DNA from: Alphaproteobacteria bacterium
GTDB lineage: Bacteria; Pseudomonadota; Alphaproteobacteria; Paracaedibacterales; CAITNM01
DNA length: 53,745 nt
Reading direction: 5' to 3'
Assembly (NCBI GenBank): GCA_947478955.1
Contig: CANJXJ010000001.1
Coordinates: 1 to 53,745, forward strand
A program made the position numbers and the translations under genes. The notes under the pieces were generated by a model that was given only the letters and a program-made list of their open reading frames with translations, ran no database searches and was not told the origin of the DNA. Below are positions 45,324 through 53,745 of the stretch, piece by piece. Each line of letters opens with the position of its first letter. Position 1 is the stretch's first letter.

Positions 45324-45962
45324 ATGATACTGTATTCTTTTCCTAGCTCCCCTTTTGGTTGCAAAGTTAAGGCTGTTATTTTGGTCTGTGATCAGGCAGA
45401 AAATATTACGATTGAAGAATTTCATCCCTGGCAACCTGATGCATTTTTCCGTGAATTAAATCCTTTAGGCAAAATCCCTGTTTTAAAAATAAATTCTAAA
45501 GAAGCAATTTTTGATTCGTCTGTGATTTGTGAATATATCATGGATAAATCTGGGAATACTCAAGCACTTATGCCAGAGAAATTTAAATCTTTAAAAATAC
45601 AAGCCTTAGTTGATGGTATGGCAGATGCAGCTGTTTCAATGAGATATGAGCGTTTTTTTCGCCCCAAACATTCACAGTGCGATGATTGGTACGACCGTCA
45701 GTGCCTGGCGTTGACATATGGATTGCACTATCTTAATTCTCATTTGGAAATAACCTTGAGCCAAAAAATATTATTTGAAAATTTATGCGTAAGCACATTT
45801 CTATCATACATTGATCTCCGTTTTCCAGAAGCGCCATTTCGAAAAAATTACCAAACACTGTATTGTTGGTATGATGAGTATATGCAAAACCATCCATTTT
45901 TAGAGTCAACTAAAGCAAAAGATCATCCTATTCCTTCTAATATAATGCGTTTGCAAAAGTGA
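45324..45962 (+). CDS. glutathione S-transferase family protein (second)
   Basis: 212 aa. The thioredoxin-like N-domain begins MILYSFPSSPFGCKVKAVIL, with cis-Pro loop NPLGKIPVL and FDSSVICEYI at the glutathione site. The C-terminal helical domain ends in VSTFLSYIDLRFPEAPFRKN, resembling the YncG/YfcF-like GSTs. Distinct from the GST at 25.9 kb (low overall similarity apart from the fold motifs). The comF start overlaps its stop (GTGA). Confidence 0.85.
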   Translation: MILYSFPSSPFGCKVKAVILVCDQAENITIEEFHPWQPDAFFRELNPLGKIPVLKINSKEAIFDSSVICEYIMDKSGNTQALMPEKFKSLKIQALVDGMADAAVSMRYERFFRPKHSQCDDWYDRQCLALTYGLHYLNSHLEITLSQKILFENLCVSTFLSYIDLRFPEAPFRKNYQTLYCWYDEYMQNHPFLESTKAKDHPIPSNIMRLQK

Positions 45963-46690
45963 TTTTTAAGCCACCCCTAGTACAAACTATTATTAATTTT
46001 TTACTTCCACCACAATGCGCGTTGTGCAGAGAAATAACAAAACAGCCTTACACTTTGTGTAGCGATTGTTGGCTAAAACTTAAATTTATCACATCACCAA
46101 AGTGTTCTATATGTTGTGTGCCACTAGAAAATGTGGATCATGATATGCCCTGTGCTGATTGCTTAAAATTTCCTCCTATTTTTTCTAAAGCCTATGCTCC
46201 CCTTGTATATAATGATTCAGTAAAAAAGCTGGTATTACGCTATAAAAATTATGACGGGTTGCATCTAGGTCCTATGTTTTTGCAATGGATGCAACGTTCT
46301 ATTCCGCAAGACATTCATATCATTGTGCCTGTACCTCTACATTGGTGGCGTTTTTTTACGCGCCAATATAACCAGGCTGCCGAGCTTGGAAAATTGATTG
46401 CAAAGCATACTAATGTCGCAATCAATCCCAATCTTCTAAAACGCGTAAAGGCAACTGCATCTCAGGGGCGTAAAAGCAAATTCTTGCGTTATGAAAACCT
46501 AAAGGATGCATTCGTTGTAAGGGATACTAAAAATATTTTGAAAAAATCAAATGTACTATTGATTGATGACGTGCTTACAAGTGGGGCAACAGCAAATGCA
46601 TGTGCTCAAGTTTTATTATATGCTGGTGCTGCCAGGGTAGATGTATTAACTATAGCCAGAGCTGTGAAAGATAATCATGGAACACCTTAA
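45959..46690 (+). CDS. comF: ComF family phosphoribosyltransferase
   Basis: 243 aa, start GTG overlapping the GST stop. The N-terminal zinc-ribbon has cysteine pairs PPQCALC, LCSDC, CSICC and MPCADC. The C-terminal phosphoribosyltransferase domain has the PRPP loop VLLIDDVLTSGATANAC and the conserved RQYNQAAELGKLIA. The family is linked to DNA uptake or recombination; its reaction is unclear. comEC lies at 26.6 kb on the other strand. The last 14 bp overlap aarF. Confidence 0.92.
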   Translation: MIFKPPLVQTIINFLLPPQCALCREITKQPYTLCSDCWLKLKFITSPKCSICCVPLENVDHDMPCADCLKFPPIFSKAYAPLVYNDSVKKLVLRYKNYDGLHLGPMFLQWMQRSIPQDIHIIVPVPLHWWRFFTRQYNQAAELGKLIAKHTNVAINPNLLKRVKATASQGRKSKFLRYENLKDAFVVRDTKNILKKSNVLLIDDVLTSGATANACAQVLLYAGAARVDVLTIARAVKDNHGTP

Positions 46691-47951
46691 AACATTCAAA
46701 CGCTTATTTGATGTGGGCACAACCCTTACAGGTATTGGTATGCGTGTGGGGGCTCAGGAATATTTAGGTGTCAACATTGATGAAGCAGCTTATGCACAAA
46801 AACTACGTCAATCATTTGGAGGACTTAAGGGGCCTTTTATGAAGATGGCTCAATTTTTGGCAACAGTGCCCGATGCTCTGCCACCAGAATTTGCTGCTGA
46901 GTTCATGACGTTGCAATCGAATGCCCCATCAATGGGGGAGAGCTTTGTAAGACGCCGTATGGTTGGTGAGTTAGGCGTTAATTGGCGAGATTTATTCCAG
47001 GATTTTTCCCTAAAAGCAGCCCATGCTGCATCACTAGGGCAAATTCACAAAGCAATAGGTAGTCAGGGCGAGCACTTAGCTGTGAAATTACAATACCCTG
47101 ATATGGAAGCTACTGTTGGTGCTGATCTAAAACAGCTAGATATGGTTTTGGGAATTTATCAATCTTTTAACAAATCAATATATACCCAAGACATAGCAAT
47201 GGAAATTCGTGATCGTTTATACGAAGAGTTAGATTACACTTTAGAAGCAAGGAACCTGGAGCAATTTAGAGGTATTTTTGAGAATCAGTTTGATTTTGTT
47301 ATCGTGCCAAAAATATACTCAGAACTTTCTACCAAGCGCCTTTTAACGATGCAATGGGTAGATGGAAAGCATGCTCTTGAATATGTTTTGAGTTCTAGTG
47401 ATGTTCGCAATGAATTAGGGCGAAAATTATTTTTAGCTTGGTATTGGCCACTCTATCGTTTCAACGTATTGCATGGCGACCCTCATCCGGGAAATTATTT
47501 GATACTCGAAGACGGTAGAGTTTGTTTGCTAGATTTTGGTTGTGTGCGAAGGTTTGAAAAGCCCTTTTTACAGGCTGTAGTCGATTTATATGTGGCTCTT
47601 CGAGATAACAAGCCTGACCTGGCGATAGACGCCTATGAACGTTGGGGATTTAATAACATCTCAAATGAACTAATCGATGTATTAAATCAATGGGCGAAAC
47701 TTTTATACGAACCATTGCTAGAAGATAAAATTCGGCCTATCCAAGATGCAAATGGGGGCAAAAAAGGCTGGGAAACAGCTCGAAATGTCCACAAAAAACT
47801 ACATGCCTTAGGCGGGATAAAGCCTCCCCGAGAATTTGTGTTTATGGATCGCGCTGCAGTTGGCATAGGATCTGTTTTAATGCGGATTGGTTCGGAACAA
47901 AACTGGCATAGAATTTTTGAAGAAATTATAGATGGTATTTATACGCAATAA
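46677..47951 (+). CDS. AarF/UbiB (ABC1) family kinase-like protein
   Basis: 424 aa. ABC1-family atypical kinase: KxGQ-type segment LKGPFMKMAQFLATVPDALP, Ala-rich nucleotide loop AAHAASLGQIHKA, Lys in LAVKLQYPD, catalytic HGDPHPGNYL and the DFG motif LLDFGCVRRF. The family supports ubiquinone biosynthesis (UbiB) or lipid homeostasis, with ATPase rather than proven protein-kinase activity. The C-terminal membrane helices of UbiB are not obvious here, so I avoid that symbol. It overlaps comF by 14 bp and ends at a terminator. Confidence 0.9.
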   Translation: MEHLKTFKRLFDVGTTLTGIGMRVGAQEYLGVNIDEAAYAQKLRQSFGGLKGPFMKMAQFLATVPDALPPEFAAEFMTLQSNAPSMGESFVRRRMVGELGVNWRDLFQDFSLKAAHAASLGQIHKAIGSQGEHLAVKLQYPDMEATVGADLKQLDMVLGIYQSFNKSIYTQDIAMEIRDRLYEELDYTLEARNLEQFRGIFENQFDFVIVPKIYSELSTKRLLTMQWVDGKHALEYVLSSSDVRNELGRKLFLAWYWPLYRFNVLHGDPHPGNYLILEDGRVCLLDFGCVRRFEKPFLQAVVDLYVALRDNKPDLAIDAYERWGFNNISNELIDVLNQWAKLLYEPLLEDKIRPIQDANGGKKGWETARNVHKKLHALGGIKPPREFVFMDRAAVGIGSVLMRIGSEQNWHRIFEEIIDGIYTQ

Positions 47952-47953
47952 AA

Positions 47954-47990
47954 AAGCCCAGCAAATAAAACGCAGCTGGGCTTAATTTAA
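47954..47990. terminator. intrinsic terminator between convergent genes
   Basis: Arms AAGCCCAGC (47954-47962) and GCTGGGCTT (47975-47983), 12-base loop, followed by AATTT and preceded by a run of A. It works on either strand: for the gpmI-aarF run and for the membrane protein gene at 47998. Confidence 0.8.
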
Positions 47991-47997
47991 AAGGTTG

Positions 47998-49002
47998 CTA
48001 TCTAGTTGGCATAGGCAACGGTGCAAGATTTCCTGCATTTGTTGGGCCCACCGGACCAGGAGCTGTAGCGTATGGATCAACAGAGCCAGGTGCTGTAGGC
48101 ATTGTAGTAAGATTTCCTGCGCTTGTATGAGCTGCTGTCGGAGCTAATTGTGCTGTTGCAGAGAATCCATCGTTAGCTGGCAAATTAGCAGCTTCTGGAG
48201 TTTGTTCTGCTTTTCTTGCAACATTAGCATCTTCAATGAAGATTAGACCTAATACAATAAGAACCTTTATAGCTGCTGCACTGATAAAGATAATATAATT
48301 ATTTGATTGGTTAATTAAGTCAAATTCACCCTTAACAACAGCTGTAAGAATCATTCCAATAACGAAAGCTTGTGTCATTAGAGTGAACACGCTGGTTTCT
48401 TGAGCGAAAAACTTTATCCCAATTATCCATCCAACAATGATCGCTAACATAACAACATAGCGTCCACGGTGAGAGTACAGGTCCCCAAAATGCTTCAAAA
48501 GAGCTATTTCTTCTAAGAAAATCTCAAAAACAGCTAACATACAGACCAAGCCAATTGCATAAAAGCTGGCTTTTGAAAGAGCTGGGAATGAGCTAACCAA
48601 GGCAATTAACATTGCACAAAGTATTCCCATGTGAAGATAAAATACAAAAAGACTAGGTTCTGCTTTTACCTTTGTTCTATCTAGCGCTACTTTTTCTAAG
48701 GCATACATTGCGCAAAAAGCTACAAGGAATGTTGTAAACACCACAAACATTAAATGATGCTCTGCCTTTAAGAACTCAATATTCGTGTGGGCGGCAACAT
48801 GGCTTATTTTAGCAATTACATCTGGAACCATGAATACAAAGACTGCAGTCAAGGCCATCCCTCCACCAATAGATGATACTTTTGACATATTAAATCCGGG
48901 GAGCTCTCTTATAATAGGCAAGGCCATTGGTATAAGTAGCAGGATCATAACTGCTATTGCAGTTGCTAGAAAGTTTGGGTCTGAGGTACAAGTCATATCC
49001 AT
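47998..49002 (-). CDS. polytopic membrane protein with Pro/Ala-rich tail
   Basis: Not recognised; 334 aa. About eight transmembrane segments in residues 10-255, starting AIAVMILLLIPMALPII and GGGMALTAVFVFMVPDVIAK. The spacing and the His-bearing HVAAHTNIEF and AEHHLMFVVF stretches recall ZIP-type metal transporters, but the defining HNxxD/HExPHE motifs are missing, so this is only a resemblance. Residues 265-334 form a cytoplasmic or periplasmic tail rich in Pro, Ala and Thr with repeated TSAGNLTTMPTAPG and TNAGNLAPLPMP units, probably disordered. Unlinked functionally to its neighbours. Confidence 0.65.
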   Translation of the reverse strand: MDMTCTSDPNFLATAIAVMILLLIPMALPIIRELPGFNMSKVSSIGGGMALTAVFVFMVPDVIAKISHVAAHTNIEFLKAEHHLMFVVFTTFLVAFCAMYALEKVALDRTKVKAEPSLFVFYLHMGILCAMLIALVSSFPALSKASFYAIGLVCMLAVFEIFLEEIALLKHFGDLYSHRGRYVVMLAIIVGWIIGIKFFAQETSVFTLMTQAFVIGMILTAVVKGEFDLINQSNNYIIFISAAAIKVLIVLGLIFIEDANVARKAEQTPEAANLPANDGFSATAQLAPTAAHTSAGNLTTMPTAPGSVDPYATAPGPVGPTNAGNLAPLPMPTR

Positions 49003-49101
49003 AGTAATAACACCACGTAAGTTAATAAGGTTTATACTAATAGTATTTCACGAAGAATTAGCTGTAGTAAAGCCCCCAAATAACATGATATGTATTAAGG
49101 C

Positions 49102-50007
49102 ATGCAAATAGACCTGTTTCTTGAATCCCAGGCCGCTGATCGTAACGCTTCTTTAAATACTTTAGAAGCATATGGAAGAGATTTGAACGATTACGCAAAA
49201 TGGTACATCAAGCCATTAACAGAATCTTTAACTAGTGACATTGAATCCTATATACAATATTTATTTTTTAAAGAATTTAAGGTCAGCACGGTTAACAGGC
49301 GAATTTCATCGCTCAAGCAATTTTATCTATTCTTATTTAATGAAGGCATTATCTCTACTAACCCTTGTTTGCATATTAAAACCGCAAAAGCGCCAAGCAC
49401 TCTTCCTAAAGTAATTTCATCTAATCAAATGGGGAGTTTTTTAGATTTTTTAAAAGATTCAAAAGAGCCCTTGCACATAAGATTGAAGGCTATATTGGAA
49501 TTATTGTATGCTTCGGGTCTTAGGATTAGCGAACTTATAAGGCTGCCTGTACATTGCATTGTAAAAGGCGCCACGCAGCCTATGATTTTAGTAAAAGGCA
49601 AAGGTAATAAGGAACGCTTGGTGCCCTTAAATGACACAAGTGTTGAAGCTTTATTGGCCTATTTAAAAGTTAGAGAATTTTTTGTAAGTGGTATAAAAAG
49701 CTCAACTTTCCTTTTTGCTTCCAGAAGTAAAGAGGGGTGTCTTACCCGTCAACGAGTGGGGCAACTTATAAAAGAAGTTGCTCTAGAATTTGGATTGGAT
49801 CCTTCCTCAATTTCACCCCATGTATTTAGGCATAGCTTTGCTACACATCTTTTGCAGGGTGGGTCTGATTTGCTAACAATTCAAAAATTACTTGGCCACA
49901 GTGACATTGCAACTACCCAGATTTATACCCATGTTATGCCCCTATCGGTCTATCAGCTTGTAGAGCAACATCACCCCATCGCTAAAAAAATTAATAAAAA
50001 AACTTGA
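49102..50007 (+). CDS. xerD: tyrosine recombinase XerD
   Basis: Tyrosine recombinase, 301 aa, normal size for XerC/XerD. All catalytic residues are present: Arg141 (YASGLRISEL), Lys167 (VKGKGNKERLVPL), His240 and Arg243 (SPHVFRHSFATHL), His266 (LLGHSDI) and Tyr275 (IYTHV). The N-terminal SAM-like DNA-binding domain spans about residues 1-95. It resolves chromosome dimers at dif with XerC. XerD rather than XerC is chosen from the GKGNKER and HSFATHLLQGG pattern; the distinction is not certain without alignment. rimP follows about 50 bp later. Confidence 0.9.
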   Translation: MQIDLFLESQAADRNASLNTLEAYGRDLNDYAKWYIKPLTESLTSDIESYIQYLFFKEFKVSTVNRRISSLKQFYLFLFNEGIISTNPCLHIKTAKAPSTLPKVISSNQMGSFLDFLKDSKEPLHIRLKAILELLYASGLRISELIRLPVHCIVKGATQPMILVKGKGNKERLVPLNDTSVEALLAYLKVREFFVSGIKSSTFLFASRSKEGCLTRQRVGQLIKEVALEFGLDPSSISPHVFRHSFATHLLQGGSDLLTIQKLLGHSDIATTQIYTHVMPLSVYQLVEQHHPIAKKINKKT

Positions 50008-50059
50008 AATCAGTAAATAAAATACCTACCTTACGGGATAAGATCTAAGGAAGTTTGAT

Positions 50060-50533
50060 ATGCAGCTAACAGATTCTCTTCATGAAAAATTTGATTCCAT
50101 TATTAATCCAATGGGATATGGGGTAGTACGTGTGCAGATAACAGGCATGACACGTAAAACTCTACAGGTTATGATTGAAAGATTAGATGAGCAGCCAATT
50201 AACGTAGATGACTGCGCACACGTCAGTAGAACCCTTTCTGTGCACTTAAATGTAGATGATCCTATCGCAGGATCTTATGTTTTGGAAATCTCATCCCCTG
50301 GTCCTGAAAGACCTATTACGCAACCAAAAGATTATAAACGTTTCCTTGGGCTAGAAATTATGTTAAAAACAATATTGCCTGTTGAAAATCGTAAGAATTT
50401 CCAAGGAGTTTTAGAAAGCGCTTCCGATGAAAGCATTTCTTTGCACCTAAAGCACCCCCTTGATAGTGGATCAGATCGTATCGACATTCGCTATGGCGAC
50501 ATTCGCCAGGCAAATTTGGTTAGTTCTATTTAA
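50060..50533 (+). CDS. rimP: ribosome maturation factor RimP
   Basis: RimP, 157 aa. The N-terminal domain ends with the family hallmark SYVLEISSPGPERPI, followed by a C-terminal SH3-like domain. It aids 30S subunit maturation. It heads the standard rimP-nusA-infB order, with nusA 24 bp downstream. Confidence 0.95.
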   Translation: MQLTDSLHEKFDSIINPMGYGVVRVQITGMTRKTLQVMIERLDEQPINVDDCAHVSRTLSVHLNVDDPIAGSYVLEISSPGPERPITQPKDYKRFLGLEIMLKTILPVENRKNFQGVLESASDESISLHLKHPLDSGSDRIDIRYGDIRQANLVSSI

Positions 50534-50557
50534 AAGAAAGATTAATGTAGGGACACC

Positions 50558-52087
50558 GTGGCAAGCAGAAAATTAAAGCCTGTGGAAAACGCAATTCAGC
50601 ATCCAAGACATGAGCTACTTCAAGTGGCTGATGTGGTGGCGCGTGAAAAAGGTATCGATCGCGAAGAAGTAATTGTCGCGATGGAACTTGCAATGCAGCG
50701 TACTGCAAAACAAAAATATGGCATGGAACATGACATTCGCGTTAACATTGACCGAGAATCGGGGCATGTGCAGACGGTTCGTTGTCTTACCGTTGTTGAG
50801 GTTGTTGAAGATCCTGTTAATCAAGTAACCGTTGAGATGGCTGCATTAGACTATCCGGATGCAAAAATTGATGATCTTTTAGAGGAAGAGCTTCCTCCTC
50901 TTGAATTTGGTCGTATCGCTGCGCAAAGTGCCCGCCAAATTATCTTTCAAAAGGTTCGTGATGCGGAACGCGCGCGTCAATATGAAGAGTTTAAGAACCG
51001 TATTGGGGATGTGGTTAACGCGCTGGTCAAGCGGGTTGAATTTGGAAATGTTGTTGTTGATCTTGGAAAAGCCGAAGGTATTCTTCGTAAAGATGATCTA
51101 ATCCCACGTGAAAGTTATCGCGTTGGTGATCGAGTTCGCGCAATTATTCATGATCTTAAGCCTGATTCACGCGGTCCAATGGTTGTGTTATCAAGGTCGC
51201 ATCCTAAGTTTATGGCTAAACTTTTTGAGCAAGAAGTTCCAGAAATTTACGATAATATTATTGAAATTAAAGCTATTGCCCGGGATCCAGGCAGCCGCGC
51301 AAAGATGGCTGTTTATACATCAGATCCAAATCTTGATCCTGTTGGATCATGTGTGGGAATGCGCGGTAGTCGTGTACAAATTGTCGTTAATGAACTTCAA
51401 GGTGAAAAAGTAGACATCATCACGTGGACAAACAATCCAGCGACTTTTGTTGTGAATGCCCTTGCCCCTGCAGAAATTTCTAGGGTGGTTATTGATGAAG
51501 AACAGCACCGTATTGATGTGGTTGTCGCAGAAGATCAGCTAAGTTTAGCTATTGGCAGGCGTGGTCAAAATGTGCGCCTTGCTGCCCAGCTAACGGGTTG
51601 GAAAATTGATATTATTACTGAGGATGATGACGTAGCGCGTCGTGCCAAGGAAAATGAAGGGAAGATGCTTTTGTTTACCGAGGCATTAGATATAGATGAG
51701 ATGTTTGCTCAACTATTGATTTCTGAAGGATTTGAAACTATTGAAGAAGTTGCGACTATTGATATAGATGAGTTTTTACGCATCGAAGGTATTGATGAAG
51801 ATACCGCCAATGAATTGCAATCTCGAGGCAAAGCTTATCTTTCTAATTTAGAAGAGCTCATGAAGGAAAAGTGTGTTACTCTTGGCGTTGCCGAGGATAT
51901 GTATGGCTTAGGCCTAACACCTCAAATGCTGGTAAAGCTTGCTGAAAAAGATATAAAAATACGTGAAGATCTTGCAGAGCTTGCCGGAGATGAGTTACAA
52001 GAAATTATTGGTGCAGGAGTTATGGATATTGAGGTGGCTAATGCCATTATCATGAAGGCTCGTGAGCACTGGTTTAACCAAGAATAG
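50558..52087 (+). CDS. nusA: transcription termination/antitermination protein NusA
   Basis: NusA, 509 aa, start GTG at 50558. The N-terminal polymerase-binding domain covers about residues 20-125. The S1 domain ([20 protein letters not shown]) is followed by two KH domains ([16 protein letters not shown] and [19 protein letters not shown]). Two acidic helix-hairpin-helix repeats close the C-terminus ([20 protein letters not shown]). It regulates pausing, termination and rRNA antitermination. infB follows 7 bp later. Confidence 0.98.
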   Translation: MASRKLKPVENAIQHPRHELLQVADVVAREKGIDREEVIVAMELAMQRTAKQKYGMEHDIRVNIDRESGHVQTVRCLTVVEVVEDPVNQVTVEMAALDYPDAKIDDLLEEELPPLEFGRIAAQSARQIIFQKVRDAERARQYEEFKNRIGDVVNALVKRVEFGNVVVDLGKAEGILRKDDLIPRESYRVGDRVRAIIHDLKPDSRGPMVVLSRSHPKFMAKLFEQEVPEIYDNIIEIKAIARDPGSRAKMAVYTSDPNLDPVGSCVGMRGSRVQIVVNELQGEKVDIITWTNNPATFVVNALAPAEISRVVIDEEQHRIDVVVAEDQLSLAIGRRGQNVRLAAQLTGWKIDIITEDDDVARRAKENEGKMLLFTEALDIDEMFAQLLISEGFETIEEVATIDIDEFLRIEGIDEDTANELQSRGKAYLSNLEELMKEKCVTLGVAEDMYGLGLTPQMLVKLAEKDIKIREDLAELAGDELQEIIGAGVMDIEVANAIIMKAREHWFNQE

Positions 52088-52094
52088 GATATGT

Positions 52095-53745
52095 ATGGTG
52101 CAGGAGTCGCAAACGGTTCAAGCGGAAAATACCGAGGCTCAAAGTGCCGAGCAAAGTGGTAATGAAGTTAAGAAAAAAACACTTACCCTAGGTAAGCGGC
52201 CTGATCTTAAGCGCCCTGCCGAAGGGCAAGTACAGCAAAGCTTCACCCATGGGCGTACAAAAACCGTTGATGTAGAAGTTAAACGGAAAAAAATTGGCTC
52301 TCAAAACGAAAGAGGGGCAGATCCTGTTAACGAGGCAGATTTACCTGAGAGTCTTCGCGGCCTTACCCATGGTGAGTTAGATGCTCGCTTAAAAGCAGTT
52401 AAATCAGCATTGGAAGAGCAAGCAAGGCAGCAGGAACGTCGTTCACGTGCTCAACAAGAAGATGAAAGCGCGCAAGAACCAGAGCAGGAAGTGCATGGAC
52501 AAACACGCATTGAACCTGTGAATTTAGAAATTCTCGCCCCTACATTGCCGCCGGCACCTGGTGAACTTGTAAAAACTCCCCAAAGAGCTGATTCAAAACA
52601 TCCTGTAAAACCTAAGGAAGATTTTGTAGAAGAGGAAGATGCAACTGCTAAACGAAAAGCGGTTATTTACAGGGCAGAAACCCCAAAGAAAGTTGTCCTT
52701 CCTGCAAAAAAAACTATAACTGAAGCTCCCAAAAAGCTTGATAGAAATACTCAAGCTCGATTATTGGCTGATGATACAGAGCAACGCTCTAGATCCATTG
52801 CGGCAATGAAGCGCATGAATCAGAAAAAAATGCGCCAACAACATGGGGGCGCTCAACAAGAATCGCAAAAAATTGTCAGGGAAGTTATTATTCCTGAAAC
52901 TCTAACTGTTGGGGAGCTTGCTAACCGTATGGCAATTCGCTCCGGTGACGTGGTGAAATCCTTAATGAAACTAGGGATGATGGTTACTATTAACCAGGTG
53001 ATTGATGCTGACACCGCTGAGCTTATTTGTGGTGAATTTGGTCATACTCCAAAGCGCGTGTCCGATTCAGATATTGAAATAGGCTTAAAAGGACCCGAAG
53101 ATAATGTAGCTGACTTATTGCCACGTGCACCTATTGTGACGGTAATGGGTCACGTCGACCACGGTAAAACATCGTTACTTGACGCGTTGCGTAAGACCGA
53201 TGTTGTTTCTGGTGAAGCCGGCGGTATTACCCAACATATAGGTGCGTATCAAGTCACCATGGCATCGGGTAAAAAAATTACATTTATTGACACGCCGGGC
53301 CACGCAGCATTTAGTGAAATGCGTGCTCGCGGTGCAAACATTACGGACGTTGTTGTATTGGTTGTTGCAGCTGATGACGGCATTATGGAACAAACCATTG
53401 AAGCTATTAACCACGCTAAAGCAGCTGGAGTCCCAATTGTTGTGGCAATTAATAAGATCGATAAGCCCGAAGCAAATGCTGAACGGGTGCGTAGCGAATT
53501 ACTAAGCCATGACATAATATTGGAAGAATTCGGTGGAGACATCCTAAGTGTTGAAGTTTCTGCTAAAGAGCTTCGCAACCTTGAAAAACTTGAAGAAGTC
53601 ATTCTTTTACAAGCAGAGGTTATTGAACCAAGAGCTAATCCTAACCGACGTGCACTGGGTGCTGTCATTGAAGCTAAGGTTGATCGGGGTCGTGGTATCG
53701 TTGTAACTCTTCTTGTGCAAAATGGAACCCTTGAAGTTGGTGATA
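52095..53745 (+). CDS. infB: translation initiation factor IF-2 (partial, cut by window edge)
   Basis: Runs off the right edge; 550 codons are visible. I start at ATG 52095 ([16 protein letters not shown]); the ATG at 52091 is in a different frame that does not encode IF-2. The N-terminal region to about residue 260 is long, charged and low-complexity, as usual. IF2_N ([20 protein letters not shown]) follows. The GTPase domain begins near residue 349 with G1 [16 protein letters not shown], then G3 [10 protein letters not shown] and G4 AINKIDKP. It brings fMet-tRNA to the 30S P site and promotes subunit joining. The C-terminal fMet-binding domains lie beyond the window. Confidence 0.98.
   Translation, partial: MVQESQTVQAENTEAQSAEQSGNEVKKKTLTLGKRPDLKRPAEGQVQQSFTHGRTKTVDVEVKRKKIGSQNERGADPVNEADLPESLRGLTHGELDARLKAVKSALEEQARQQERRSRAQQEDESAQEPEQEVHGQTRIEPVNLEILAPTLPPAPGELVKTPQRADSKHPVKPKEDFVEEEDATAKRKAVIYRAETPKKVVLPAKKTITEAPKKLDRNTQARLLADDTEQRSRSIAAMKRMNQKKMRQQHGGAQQESQKIVREVIIPETLTVGELANRMAIRSGDVVKSLMKLGMMVTINQVIDADTAELICGEFGHTPKRVSDSDIEIGLKGPEDNVADLLPRAPIVTVMGHVDHGKTSLLDALRKTDVVSGEAGGITQHIGAYQVTMASGKKITFIDTPGHAAFSEMRARGANITDVVVLVVAADDGIMEQTIEAINHAKAAGVPIVVAINKIDKPEANAERVRSELLSHDIILEEFGGDILSVEVSAKELRNLEKLEEVILLQAEVIEPRANPNRRALGAVIEAKVDRGRGIVVTLLVQNGTLEVGD

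Noticed and set aside
47998..49002. ZIP-family metal transporter
   Set aside because: Hydrophobic pattern is similar, but the metal-binding motifs of ZIP helices 4 and 5 are absent.
52091..52147. ATG at 52091 as the infB start
   Set aside because: It is in a different frame whose translation does not resemble IF-2; ATG 52095 leads into the IF-2 frame.

Overview
The window is a gene-dense, AT-rich (roughly 40% GC by eye) piece of a bacterial chromosome. Gene content and order point to an alphaproteobacterium: a tRNA-Trp-secE-nusG-rplK-rplA-rplJ-rplL-rpoB-rpoC block, xerD-rimP-nusA-infB, nuoA-nuoB, RNase J, a CYTH-domain protein, a gpmI-envC-ctpA order, and an initiator tRNA with the alphaproteobacterial anticodon stem. 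Low GC, several small lineage-specific secreted proteins, scattered operon fragments and homopolymer frameshifts suggest a host-associated lineage, for example a Holosporales-like one. That placement is inference.

Layout. 1-3.1 kb (minus): two small secreted proteins, a HAD phosphatase and an orphan MshL/PilQ-type secretin lipoprotein. 3.3-6.6 kb (plus): prfA, yebC, then a tandem duplication of two unknown secreted proteins, both interrupted by homopolymer shifts. 6.6-10.2 kb: O-antigen ligase, divergent msbA, and hpf. 10.3-12.4 kb: a very short FliD-like protein and an MFS transporter. 12.4-24.2 kb (minus): the RNA polymerase/ribosomal protein cluster with an L10 leader, an rplL-rpoB terminator/attenuator, and tRNA-Trp at its head. 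24.3-25.2 kb: initiator tRNA with a clear promoter, lptC and tRNA-Leu. 25.3-30.0 kb: secreted protein, GST, ComEC, XseB and a six-cysteine secreted protein. 30.0-34.7 kb: rnj-fmt (minus) and nuoAB (plus), set among dense palindromic repeats. 34.7-38.6 kb (minus): lptA-lptB, then a cobalamin riboswitch controlling btuB-tonB. 38.6-41.0 kb (minus): flavoprotein, CYTH protein, rhodanese. 41.1-48.0 kb (plus): a tightly overlapping run gpmI-envC-ctpA-nnrE-gst-comF-aarF closed by a terminator. 48.0-49.0 kb: a polytopic membrane protein with a Pro/Ala-rich tail. 49.1-53.7 kb (plus): xerD, rimP, nusA and infB, which runs off the right edge.

How the genes work together. Envelope biogenesis is a strong theme: WaaL-like ligase, MsbA, LptC, LptA and LptB cover lipopolysaccharide export and O-antigen attachment, though the lpt genes lie at two sites. 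B12 uptake is riboswitch-controlled. Translation and transcription core genes make up about a third of the window.

Most notable observations: (1) two families of stem-conserving palindromic repeats, one in inverted pairs about 110 bp apart (REPIN-like), bordering a split nuo operon; (2) a duplicated yebC-tail/leader segment with an A8-to-A7 tract change that puts the first copy's signal peptide out of frame; (3) lptB, whose homologous N-terminus is reachable only from an AUA codon overlapping the lptA stop; (4) a 'minimal' FliD-like protein with no flagellar neighbours.
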